From Limnanthes douglasii subsp. nivea (taxonomy: Eukaryota > Streptophyta > Magnoliopsida > Brassicales > Limnanthaceae): DNA of 64,000 bases. Position 1 is the stretch's first letter, and every line of letters starts with the position of its first letter. Of the stretch, positions 22,161-32,310 are shown one piece after another. The notes beneath the pieces were generated by a model. It was not told where the DNA came from. It did not search any database and saw nothing but the letters and a program-made list of their open reading frames with translations. The DNA lies in assembly GCA_036936605.1 (NCBI GenBank), contig JAUPFV010000004.1:286730009-286794008 (forward strand), given 5' to 3'. Made by a program: the position numbers and the translations under genes.

Positions 22161-24969
22161 TTAGTCGTCTTCCGATGACCCTTTAGAAATGTCATCTTCT
22201 TCTGAAGAACTTGATGCAACCTCGAATGCTTCGTTTGGGCGATCTTCCTCGGGAATTTGTTTCCAAAATTCTCTTAAATTTAACCTTGGATAGGCGGCAT
22301 GAATTTCTCAAAGAAGATCGATAGCTGTTTGGGTTTGAGCCTTCTTGATACCATCAAGTATCAAAGAACCAACAGCAGCTTCGGCTTTCTTGATGGCGTC
22401 CTTCTTTTCCTGCTCGAATCCTGTTTGAAGCGTAGTCAATTTAGTTTGACAATTTTCCAGGCTTTCTTGAGTTTTCTTAACAAGTTCTTCAGCCTCGGTA
22501 CATTTTTTCTTTTCACCAGAAATGGCAATAGAATGCTGAGAATTTATATTTTCAAGAGCCAGACGATGAGAAGTCTCCATAGCTTTGATTTTTTCTTTAT
22601 GCTCGATAAGAAGTTTTCTTTTTTCAGCTTCGAAATTTTGAAGTGCTTTATCTTTTGAAGCTTTTTCAGATTCTGTTTCCTTTTTGCTCTTGATTAATTC
22701 TTGTGCAAGGAGCTCCAATTGTGTATGTGAATTGCTTACTTCTTCACACAATTTTTTGGCTGGAGCACCTAAGTTAGTAAAGGGTCGAAGGATTGAAGTT
22801 ACCTCATCGGATCTTTCAGGATTGGGCAAGTTTGATGGGCGATGGACAGGAATAATTGCGTTAGATGTTGAAGTTATGGCAGCCCCGGTAGAAGATGATG
22901 GAATGGTGTTGGTAGGCTGAGAATCTTCACAGGTGACTACAAAATCCCCACTCGAGTTGAAATCGTCGAGGTTAAGATATTCGTTTTCCTGGCTATCTCC
23001 TAGTGCCAATCCTCCTTGAGGATTTTCTTCAATGAAGGTTTTCTCATGGACCTCGGAAGCCAATACATCTTCGAGCATTTTAGCTTCGTTCTTTTTCTTA
23101 CTCCTCGGGGTAGTGGACTTGTTATTTTTCTTCTTTGAAGCATTATCTTCTTTCTTTTTCCTTTTGAGGATAGGTTCGCTTTCTTCGGATATTGGGGGAA
23201 GTTGAGATGCAGGCGTTTTTCGTTTCCTTGTAGGCTTCGAATTTTTGGAAGGGCTAGGATTACTTGTGTTGGACTTTTTGAGGGCTAGTTTTCCCCTTCT
23301 TATTTTTTGGTGGCAGGTGACTGTTAGATCGGTTCCTGGTGGGAAGATAAGTTTTCCCATCTAGTTCGAGTATTCTTTTGACCGCTTCAATGGGATCTGG
23401 GGGGAGCTTCGGGTTTTCAGGGAAGTCAGCTCCCAAGGTTATGCGCCAGAGATGGCTATTGACGAAGTTGATTGGTTGAAAGGCGGAGTGAAAGCCATTT
23501 CCCCAGGCTTTCTCAGCCCATTCAGCCATTCTCATGAAGATGATCTTTGCAGTCTTCCGACGACTTTTGAATCGCCTCGAAATTTCTGGGAAAAGAGTAT
23601 ACAATCAGATAAGTAGGCCCGGTTAGTTTGACTAGGCTTAATAAGTTGGGAAGAAAGTATTAACAATAATAACCATGATTTACTTACTGTTATCTCTCCA
23701 GATGAGAGTAAGTTTTGAGGGGTTGTCATCGGAAATTTCTTTACCATTTTCCCAGGCTCCTGATAAAAAAACACACCTTTGCTTCCAAAACTTTTCAGCC
23801 TCGAGGAAGTCATCGATAATCTTCAGATCATCCTCCAAAGTTAGGTAGTAGAATGGTAAAACTGGCCCCTTTGAGATTTTGGTCAGTGAAATGAAGTCCT
23901 CTATTTCGAGGGGGATGTCTCCTAGCCTCGACACCATAATGACGGAGAATAAAGTGAACATTTGGTTTGGAGTGACTTGTGTTGGGCACAACCCAAGAAT
24001 TTCGAAGTACTCTACAATCATTGGATCGAGAGGAAATCGAAGTCCCCAGTTGAAAAGTTCAGGGTAAACTACCAATTCGTTTTTCTGACAATTCAAAGGT
24101 GTTTCTCCTTCTATTGGTAGACGAAGAACGATGTTGTCTGTTAATCCCCATTGTTTCTTAAGAATTTCTTTTTCTGATTCGGGGTAGTAAGTATAGGGTA
24201 CGTTTTTTAGGGCTAGAATGTACCGAGGACAAAGTAGTTTTAGGTTTTCCTGAACCAAGGCGGCAACATCTTCGGGGAGGGTAATAGGATCTTTCTTTCC
24301 TCGAATATTCCTTGGAGGGATTACTTCTTCTTCCGCCTCGGATTCGGCCTCAGCATTGGATTCAGTGGCTTCAGAATCATTTTCTTCATCAGTAACTTCA
24401 TCGCGAAGACTGCGAGTTTGAGTCTCAGTTTGGGATTATTTTTCGTTTTCCATAAGAACTGGTTGACTATTTTTTGGAGTAACGTCAACCATTTCTTGTG
24501 GGGGAGGAGAGGAGGTTCCTGCATCGTCACCCATTGCTAGGAAGGTTGGTTTTTTTTTAAATTTAACTTTAACTGCTTCGGATTGTAGGATAGGTGATTT
24601 GGGTTGTAGTTTTTTTGGAGTTGGAGATTTGTCAGAATTGACAGGTTTAGGTTTTCGATGTGGTCTTAGTGATGGAAAAGTGGATTGATTTTGAGGAGGA
24701 GAAGATTGCTGGTTAGATCCTGGGTTTGATGCTAGGGGCGAAGACGAATTAACAAGGTTGGAATTGAAGTTACCGTATTTAATGGTGGTAGAGGAGAAGC
24801 GGGAACCGTTGTAGATTAATCCAACAGCTCTGTATTCCTCAGCTCTTTCTCCAATACAGAAATAATCATAAGCGCCAAACACTTGATTGTCAGGCTTAGG
24901 AAGGAAGAATTTCTGTGTTTTTCTGGGTTTTGTGAATTTATATTTTCTGTATTTAGGGTACTTTTTCAT
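22161..24969 (-). pseudogene. gypsy-1 antisense ORF (aORF), PF04195-like 'putative gypsy type transposon' protein
   Basis: Antisense to gag-pol. ATG at 24969 (MKKYPKYRKYKF). A Pro/Ser/Lys-rich region follows, then a TAA at 24436-24438. The same frame continues through an acidic stretch into a folded-looking domain (about 24260-23690: VVYPELFNWGLRFPLDP, VEYFEILGLCPTQVTPNQ, CVFLSGAWENGKE). A likely 102-bp intron (23586-23687, GTAAGT...CCCAG) keeps the phase and leads into KISRRFKSRR and FQPINFVNSHLWRI. A frameshift near 23300-23350 separates this from a Lys-rich linker, a long coiled coil (about 22310-22720) and an acidic tail ending at 22161. Function is unknown. Similarity to the Tat-lineage aORF and Transposase_28 family is from memory; gypsy-2 has a homologue at 59836-62502. 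Confidence 0.8.
23586..23687 (-). other. predicted intron in the aORF
   Basis: Minus-strand donor GTAAGT at 23687 and acceptor TTTCCCAG ending at 23586. Removing the 102 bases joins codons a|aa and gives WRDN-KISRRF with no stop. Without removal the frame stops at once (DNSK then TAA). Confidence 0.7.
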
Positions 24970-25003
24970 ACAGAGAACATAGATTCGAGTAGTAGAGTTG
25001 TTT

Positions 25004-25108
25004 GAAGATAGCCTAGAATGATGAAGGTTTGGTTGAAGGTAGCTTAGAATGATGAAGGTTTGGTTGAAGGTAGCTTAGAATGATGAAGGTTTGGTTGAAG
25101 GTAGCCAA
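25004..25108. repeat. 31-bp tandem repeat upstream of the aORF start
   Basis: Three full units and a partial of GAAGGTAGCTTAGAATGATG plus 11 bases, starting at 25004, 25035, 25066 and 25097. The array begins 34 bp upstream of the aORF start codon, so it lies in the expected aORF leader or promoter. Confidence 0.9.
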
Positions 25109-25577
25109 GTGAGTTGAAGGGGATGGATAAGAATAGGCTAAGAAGGATAATGTGTTTAAAAGGCTTTCAGTAAGAAAGGAACCAAGTATTTATACTAATC
25201 AAAAAGACGTTGAGAATTTGAAGAGGCAAAACCAGTAAATTGTTCTTATTGGGTGGAATATAAAACGTGGAGAAAAACTTGCCGTGTCATAGACCTATCA
25301 AGAAGGGTCCAATCAATTTTTCAAGTAGGGGTATGTTAGTTGAAAAGTGTTAAAGACAGAAGATTCGAGGTCGAAGTAGAGTTGTATTTCTAGTTGGTAA
25401 ATTCGAAGTGAGTGGGGAGCTTATTTGCACTCATTCTTACATTCGAAGTGAAGTTGCTAGTCACTGGGCTCAGTCATGATAAAGGGGCTAGAGGAAAGAA
25501 GCTTTATTCACTTAGGGTAATGTTCGAAGACTGAATAGTTCTCATAAAATTATCTTTATAAGAACTAAGGGGGCTAC
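25109..25577 (+). other. gypsy-1 region before the 3' LTR, with polypurine tract
   Basis: Non-coding. AACTAAGGGGG at about 25563-25573 lies just before the 3' LTR and fits a polypurine tract. On the opposite strand this region is the presumed promoter side of the aORF. Confidence 0.7.
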
Positions 25578-25867
25578 TGATAAGGAAATAGATTCATAAG
25601 GGACTTAAATGTAATTAATAAGGACTTGAATGATAAGTTCTATTAATAAGGAATACGATTAAAGCTTTATAAGAAGAATAGGGACTGAACTGTAAATAAA
25701 TCTTTTATGTAACCGAATTTGTAACTAACTCATTGGACCTATTTAAAGAGGTCGAGGAGACTGATAACACCTATGAAAAAAATAAGAGGAGAAAGATTAT
25801 ATTCACCATCTAAAAAATCTCTGCTGATTCTTGTTCAAGATTGTCGATCTAATTTCTATTCTCACCA
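25578..25867 (+). repeat. gypsy-1 3' LTR
   Basis: 290 bp. It differs from 7230-7518 at only about three bases plus one A in a run. GATAT follows at 25868-25872. Confidence 0.95.
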
Positions 25868-25872
25868 GATAT

Positions 25873-26383
25873 AATATTTGAATCACTCAAATATCCATGA
25901 GTAAATAAAAATGAATTATATTGAATATATTTACTAATTACAAGAATTGTGGAACTATACTTACTTGATATATTAGACATTCTAGCAGTTACTTGATATA
26001 TTAGACATTGTGGAAAATAGCTGTCATTTTTTAACTTTTAAATTACATGCTGCGACAGAACATTTCTGGTTTAAGGTTCAAAATATTGTCGTAGAATGAA
26101 AGTGAAAATAACAATAACTATGAGTAATATTTGTAGTTATTTAAAAAAAAAATTATTGGCAACATTATTATATATATATATATATATATATCATTTGAAA
26201 ATGTTTATGATTTCAATATTTAGAAAAAATCTATCAATAACTTCAGGTTTATTTATCACTAACTATTCAAGGTTTGATAAAGTACACATAATAATTTGGT
26301 GATAAATGAGTATTTCTAATAATCACATGGTTGACCGAAGTATTTTTTAACTGATTTTTTCGAGTTCGAACAATAATTTATTC
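25873..26383. other. AT-rich intergenic DNA
   Basis: No gene seen. It contains a short duplication of ACTTGATATATTAGACATT (about 25963-26010) and an AT microsatellite at about 26168-26191. Confidence 0.6.
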
Positions 26384-26722
26384 TTTGGACTACCGAATTT
26401 AGTGACAGATAGTTCTTGGACTTTCAAAAACTGGTGGTAGTCCATGGACTATCTAGTTTGAATAAAGTTAGTTCTTCACATCTGCTGATTAATGTAAAGT
26501 TGTCACGTGACACCATATTCGACATAAACCTGTATCATTAATGATCCATCAATTTTATGTCGAGGTTCAAATGTAGTCAAGATTCGATGGACCATTGATT
26601 ATACAAGTTTTTGTTGAGTATGGTGCCACATAGCAGTTTTAGATTAATCAATATATGCGATACACTAACTTTACTTTTGAAAGTTTAGGGATTATTTGGT
26701 CACTAAAGTCAATAATCCACGG
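26384..26722. repeat. foldback (long inverted repeat) MITE-like element
   Basis: The left half (about 26384-26550) is an imperfect reverse complement of the right half (about 26560-26722). Paired blocks include GACTTTCAAAA/TTTTGAAAGTTTAG, GATTAATGTAAA/TTTTAGATTAATC and GACACCATATTCGACA/TGAGTATGGTGCCAC. The fold is about 340 bp with no ORF. The superfamily and exact ends are not resolved. Confidence 0.65.
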
Positions 26723-26769
26723 ACGAATTACTGTTTAAAGCTGTTTTTCTCTCTCATTTTTTTTACACA

Positions 26770-26862
26770 ATTTCATATCTTTCGAACCTTAGCTTACAAA
26801 AAATCCGAAAATAACATTGGTTTTATTTTTAAAAATGAACAAAACTAGATCCATAAAAAATC
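26770..26862. repeat. GATCTAGTTTTGTT repeat family, copy 1 (inverted)
   Basis: On the minus strand this reads ATGGATCTAGTTTTGTTCAT and continues to a GAAAGATATG block. It matches 30095-30185 and 39434-39530 in inverse orientation. With the copy at 30095 it brackets the hAT pseudogene. Confidence 0.65.
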
Positions 26863-27796
26863 TTTTTTACATCTTTGAATATTTTTAGTTGTGTAATTAC
26901 ATGTAATTGAGTTGCGAAATAAGTGTATAAAAATAAAAAAAAATCCATTTACGAAATTACAAGCAATTTGGTAGATAAAAGCAAATGTGCTAATATAATG
27001 AAATGTTTGCCTTAATTTTATTGTTGTGTTACAAAATAAACCCAACAAAATCGCAATCAACGTTGTAAAAGACCAAATCAATTTAGGTTTGTGTACAATA
27101 AAACGTATCCAAATATCAATTTGATAGGCAAAATAAAAAAAAAAGTACCTATAATTGACGGATTTGAGAGGGAATTAAGAATATATTAATTTTACACAGT
27201 AGCTAATAGTCATACATATGTCAATTCTTGTCAAATAGAAGATTCCACATTCCATATCAACAATAGCCGATATCTTGTGTCAACTATTATCGACTGAAAA
27301 AATTGGCACTCAATATTAATGTCAAATTTTTTAGTCAACAAAAATTGATATGGATTTCAACTATTATCGACAGAAAGAGTCCACATCCATATCGAATTGA
27401 CTCTTCCAATTAGACATGTGTATTACCTAGAGGCTATTGTTTGTGAATTCGAGTTTTGATTCCGCTCAAAAATTTAAAAACTATACGAAAGAGAAAGTAT
27501 ATATTCAAGTTGGGATTCTTCAAATTCTTTTAGACTCGAGTCCAATCATAGGTCAGATTTGATGAAGGAATGAGTTATCCCACTTATTTGATTTTTGAAA
27601 ATTTTTGTGACTGATTTTCAAAATATGGATGAGTGGTTTATGTTAAAGAAGGTTAGATTAGGTATTTTATGAAATTTAGCACGAGTGAATAAATTAGAAA
27701 GATAAAGGAAAGAAACTTGAGTTAAAACCGTCTCATAACGTAACACAAAAGGTCACAGAACCTATATACATATTAACAAAATATTTATAAAAAAAG

Positions 27797-28016
27797 CTCT
27801 CAGGGGGTAGCCGAGTTGGTTGAGGAAGACATACTTGAGACCAAAGATCATGAGTTTGAATCCCTCTACATACGCTTTCTCGGCTGAGCCTGCCACCTTG
27901 TGTGGTTTACCTTCTGGCGTTGATTTGCAGGCTATTGCGTCAGACCGAGGGTTTATCCTGTGTGCACTCATTGCACTCTGAGTAGCGATTGCGGGTTCCC
28001 TACGAAAAATAAAATT
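27797..28016 (+). mobile_element. tRNA-derived SINE with target-site repeats
   Basis: The 5' end contains an RNA polymerase III A box (TAGCCGAGTTGG, 27808-27819) and a B box (GAGTTTGAATCCC, 27852-27864) at tRNA-like spacing. The body runs to GGGTTCCCTACG and an A-rich end. Direct repeats ATTTATAAAAAA(A)G flank it at 27783-27796 and 28017-28029, the long TSD expected of LINE-mediated insertion. About 220 bp in all. The family is not assigned. Confidence 0.85.
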
Positions 28017-28169
28017 ATTTATAAAAAAGTTAAATATAATTAAACATGTACACCAAATGTTTCACAATTTTCAACCGTATAAAATCTTAACACTCTCAAA
28101 AAAATAAAAATAAAATAAAATAACTTTTAAACAAACATTCACATTGTCAACCAAATTTAAAATTTTAGC

Positions 28170-29870
28170 ATCCGTCACATCCTCGTATTATTTCTCATTG
28201 TTTTCATTGTGTCTCGATTGATAACCATCACAATCATGCTCTTCTTCTTCATCATCTTCTTCATTAAAATCATAATAATCTTATAAGATTTTAAAAAGTA
28301 AGGATTTCTTTTTCGAAGATACATTTCCTCAAGAACCTCTAAACTTAGAACTTCTTGAAGTATAATTAGCCTATCCTATCCCAGTATCATTTTTATTTTG
28401 ACTCCAAGTGAAATCATTATCTTTATGCACAAGCGTATTATTCACTCGTTATAGTCATTAATAATATTATCCAAAATGAGCGGAGCTATGGTATATGCAT
28501 GTCATATATTCTTTGTAAATCTTGATTATACTTGATAAACACATCGATTCTCAACTTTTTGTTGCTCTAATCGATTTATTTTCTTGGAAGGAAACTAAAA
28601 ATGATATTTATGTATTAGAATCGATTTTGAAAGTACTGACTAATAAAGTATGCATTATTCTTACATGTTAAAAAACTCTAATTACATTCACAACCACAAC
28701 AACTGCACATAAAACTCAACACTTTAATGGTAAACTTTTATAGACTTGACGATAATGATCCATATGATGCCCGCCATTTAGCTATTGATTAAAAAGAAAC
28801 CAAAGATTAGATGATGATAAGTCATGTTTATATTATATTGGTTAGGAATCTAAGATCCAATTGCATTACCTGGTGTTAGAAGTGATCCTCGTCTTATTGT
28901 CTTAAAAAATTTGAAATCTCTTTCGCCCTTCTTATATTTTGGAAGTTATTAAGTAATTATATCTTGAAACTCACTATATTACTCTACTTTTGTGATTCAA
29001 TCATACAAACCCTTCATGACATCTTCATCACATCCAATGTTTGCATTCACATAATAAAATGGAGGGTTTTAAAAGTACTACTCCATGTAAAGGTTGATGG
29101 AGTTGACAATCTCACCTTTTATCATTGACTCAAAAACTTTTTTTTATTATTCTTGTTAGAAACAACAACAATCTTCCCTTAAAATCTATCATTAGCCTCA
29201 TAAATATAACTTATTGGAGGTCTTTTATCTCCATCTACCAGCTATAGAATCCCGATAAGTGTATTATTCAATTTACGAAATAACGAACATTGTTCCAAAA
29301 AGTTGGCATTGACATGCTACGTGCTATTTGTCTACCTTGACGTATTTTTCAAACTTGTTATTTTTCCATTTTTTAGATATGAATATTTTTATCAAGTTTT
29401 GTTTGTTGTTTATAAAATCATCCCACGGTTAAAAAGTTGTAACAGATCGAGTTTTTTCGTTCTAACCATTTCTTTATTGTGAATTATCTCATCTTGTTCA
29501 ATACAACAATGCAATTATAAATATAATCACTAAGTTTGATTGCACGTTCAAGTGTTTGCTTCAACTCGGAAACTTTATCTTCAAATAATAAGTCCAAGCA
29601 ATGACAACACACATACTCTAGTATAAATTATGATAGTTTCTTTTAAGTTTTTACTAGAGAAGATATTTGAACAAGTAAAATCTATCAAAATTTGAATAAT
29701 GTTTTTTTGCTCTAACACGTTGGAAAAACTCTATCAAACAATTCAAACGTATTCAACCTCATGTGAGAATAACTAGACGTATCCACTGATTCAATGAACA
29801 TGCTCCCTCGTGGGATATTCACTAAGAAATTGATCAAAGTTCTTCCTTTTATTTCTTCATCCATTAGCTA
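28170..29870 (-). pseudogene. decayed hAT-type (DUF659) transposase
   Basis: Read on the minus strand, fragments in the right order match plant DUF659/hAT transposases: FLVNIPRGSMFIESVD (about 29830), CCHCLDLLFEDKVSELKQ (about 29615), IYNCIVVLNKMR, MSMPTFWNNVRYF (about 29320), DCQLHQPLHGVV (about 29110), the dimerisation-end block KKLRIDVFIKYNQDLQ (about 28530), DNDFTWSQ, and a Glu/Asp-rich tail (about 28270). Stops and frameshifts occur throughout. In intact relatives the protein cuts and pastes DNA through an RNase-H-like core, interrupted here by DUF659. The 5' part with the BED zinc finger is not recognisable. Homology was judged from remembered family consensus, not a search. Confidence 0.82.
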
Positions 29871-30094
29871 TCAATGAACATCCATACTTTTCTTATTCTT
29901 CATCACGCCTGATCTCGCATCTATCCACTTTATCATGAATTGTGTCACATCTATCCATTACATCATGTGTGGTCTTGCATCTCTTTATTACATCATGTGA
30001 GACCATGGCAAAACGAAGTACGAGATGCGAGACGAGGAAAACTTACTGTGAGACCACAATTACTGGGTCTGGAGAAAAAATAAAAAATTATCAT

Positions 30095-30280
30095 CCATGG
30101 ATCTAGTTTTGTTAGTATTAAAAAAACAAAACCAATGATACTTTCAGATTTTTTTTCTAAAGCTCGAGTTTGAAATAAACAAATTTTAAAAGAAAAAAAA
30201 TAAAAAAAATAAAATTTGGTTCAAAGAAGGAAAAATAGTTATGTGGCTGGTGATGAAGTATGGGTATTTGATGTATTATT
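30095..30280. repeat. GATCTAGTTTTGTT repeat family, copy 2 (right end)
   Basis: Matches 39434-39617 from ATGGATCTAGTTTTGTT through GATACTTTCAGAT to GTGGCTGGTGATGAAG and a final TATTTGATGTATTATTA. It is inverted relative to 26770-26862, with the hAT relic in between. Confidence 0.7.
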
Positions 30281-31259
30281 AGAAAATCAGATATTGAATT
30301 AGAGTTAAATACAAAAGAATAGATATTAGATAGTTATTGAGGGCTTAAATGTAATAGAACTAAAGTCATATATAATAAATTGAATACTTGTTAGATAACT
30401 TTTAGATTATTTGTAAATATGGGGGCTAAAACGGAATTAACCATTTTTTATAAATGATTCTGTTATACTAAGTCTAAAGCGCCTATAAACAAAGGCTGGC
30501 GTCAATGAATAAAGGGGATGCTTTCTGATCAAACAATGTTGATTATCTATTTTACTTTCTCTCTCTACAACTTAATACTTTCTTTACTCTCTCAAGAAAC
30601 CAGATTTATACTTAACAGATAGGTAATAGTGACACTTGGAGTACTAAACGGTAGTAAAAATTAGTGTTAGATACCTTTACTTTACATTTTCCTAAAACAT
30701 TTAAATCGGTAGAATGAGTTTATGTTAATAAAATAATGTTAAAATCATAAACAAAAATATTAAATGAAAAATACGAGATCAAAATAAAAGTATTTTTTTT
30801 TTGCTTAAGTTTGTAATGCGAAACCATAAACGAAAATGTAAAATGTGAGACTATGGTTAAATTTTGAATTGTTTTTGCCTAAGTGCCAAATGTGAAACCG
30901 AAAACAAAAATATGAAATACGAAATGCATAACCAATATTAAATTTGATTCTTTTTGCCTTAATGTGAAATCAAAACTAGGGTATGCGAAATACAAAACCA
31001 GGTTAACTCAGCTTGCAAAAAATAAAAATTAAAAATTCAAAAATATGCTTCATAATTTTAATTTTATTCATATTAAAAAAACAAAAAATACTTTCAAATA
31101 TTTTTTCCAATCTACTATTTGAAAGATATGTATTTTTATAAATTTAAATGATAAATAAAAAACAAACAGGGAGAACATACACGTGTTGATGTTCTTTTAG
31201 TTGAGGGTGTTTTTGTTAGAAAATTTGGTAGACGTACTTACTGGTAATTTGTACTAAGT
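30281..31259. other. non-coding DNA with a third copy of the repeat family
   Basis: No gene seen. The segment 30690-31020 repeats variants of GAAATACGAAACCATAAAC and AAAATATGAAA. At 31070-31150 a diverged copy (TTCATATTAAAAAAACAAAA, ACTTTCAAATATTTTTTCC, GAAAGATATG) of the repeat family occurs. Confidence 0.55.
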
Positions 31260-32310
31260 AGTACATATGGTTGTTTATCGTCCGATTTTTATATTGAACT
31301 GAATCATATCGCTAATCTTATCGATTCGAACCGAAATCAACCGACAAAATTTTGGTTCATGTTTACAGAACTGCACTGAAACTTGTAAGAATCAGTTTGG
31401 TTTGGACGTAGTCCGGCCGGTTCGATGTAGTTCTGGTTTCAATTCGATTTGGTTTTAATTCGGTTTGAATTTTTGTTAAGTTTGATTCAGACCGGTTTAA
31501 TTCGGTTTATAACCATTAAAAAAATCTAAATTTATTCAACTTAAAATGAATTCAACGTTATTTCAAACATTTTATCAAATTCAAACACTTTTTTATATTC
31601 CCAATTATATAACAAATAGTTTTGAGTGCCTTACATTTTAAAGTCAAATTTACGAAATTCTATAGTAATCGAGAAAAAAAAAGTCTGATAATTATATAGT
31701 TGATTAGTAGTTTAACAGTTGAACTTCAATACAAACCAAGTTAATAAAATTGTAACAACCATATTAGGGAGTTTTACTAACTAAAACATTAAATTTATAA
31801 AACCACTAAATAAAATTATAATGAAAACACATGAATATTTGAGTTCGTCTGGAGATTTATAAATATTTTAAGGTATTTAATATACTTTATGATGATTAAT
31901 GTGTAGCAAGAAACTCTAACATGTTCAATATACATTATGATTAATGTGTAGCAAGAAACTCTAACATGTTCAATATACTTTATGATTAATGTGTAGCAAC
32001 ATGTTTAATCTATTGTATAAATGTCTTGGCAATATATTGTGCTTATCTAGTAATGTTTTCAATATAATGTATAAAAAAAAATTAAATGAAAAAATAATCG
32101 GGTCAACCGGTTTTATCGGTTCGATTTTGTATCGATTTTATCGGTTTTATTGGTTCGATTTTGTATTGGTTTTATCCGTCTTATCGGTTTGGTTCTTTAT
32201 CAATCTCAGTTTTTAGAATATCACCGCAAATCAGACCGACAAGGATCAGCCTAGACCAGTTTGTACCGGTTCGGTTATGGTATGGTTCTTGGTTCTCTAG
32301 AATCATTAAC
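31260..32310. repeat. CGGTTT-rich low-complexity region with 45-bp tandem repeat
   Basis: Two clusters (about 31300-31520 and 32095-32290) are built of variants of ATCGGTTTTATCGGTTCGAT. Between them a 45-bp unit containing TTAATGTGTAGCAAGAAACT repeats nearly three times (about 31878-32008). No ORF is supported. Similar CGGT/CCGAT-rich sequence lies at about 40110-40250. Confidence 0.65.

Larger units (their letters stand above)
7230..25867 (+). mobile_element. Ty3/gypsy LTR retrotransposon, Tat lineage, with antisense aORF (gypsy-1)
   Basis: LTRs at 7230-7518 and 25578-25867 begin TGATAAGG and end CTCACCA. GATAT target repeats lie at 7225-7229 and 25868-25872. The LTRs differ by about 3 substitutions and one A of a homopolymer, so the insertion is recent. 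Gag, protease, RT, RNase H, a second RNase H and integrase follow on the plus strand in gypsy order. A long antisense gene lies between pol and the 3' LTR. The second RNase H and the aORF are known traits of the Tat group. The element without its nested Athila insertion is about 10.3 kb. It is dead: eight in-frame stops, a changed integrase catalytic residue, and an 8.3-kb insertion in integrase. Confidence 0.95.

Noticed and set aside
22299..22920. Plus-strand frames opposite the aORF
   Set aside because: They are shadows of the antisense coiled-coil region.
27797..27870. tRNA gene
   Set aside because: A and B boxes are present, but no cloverleaf acceptor pairing is evident, and target repeats plus an A-rich end mark a SINE.
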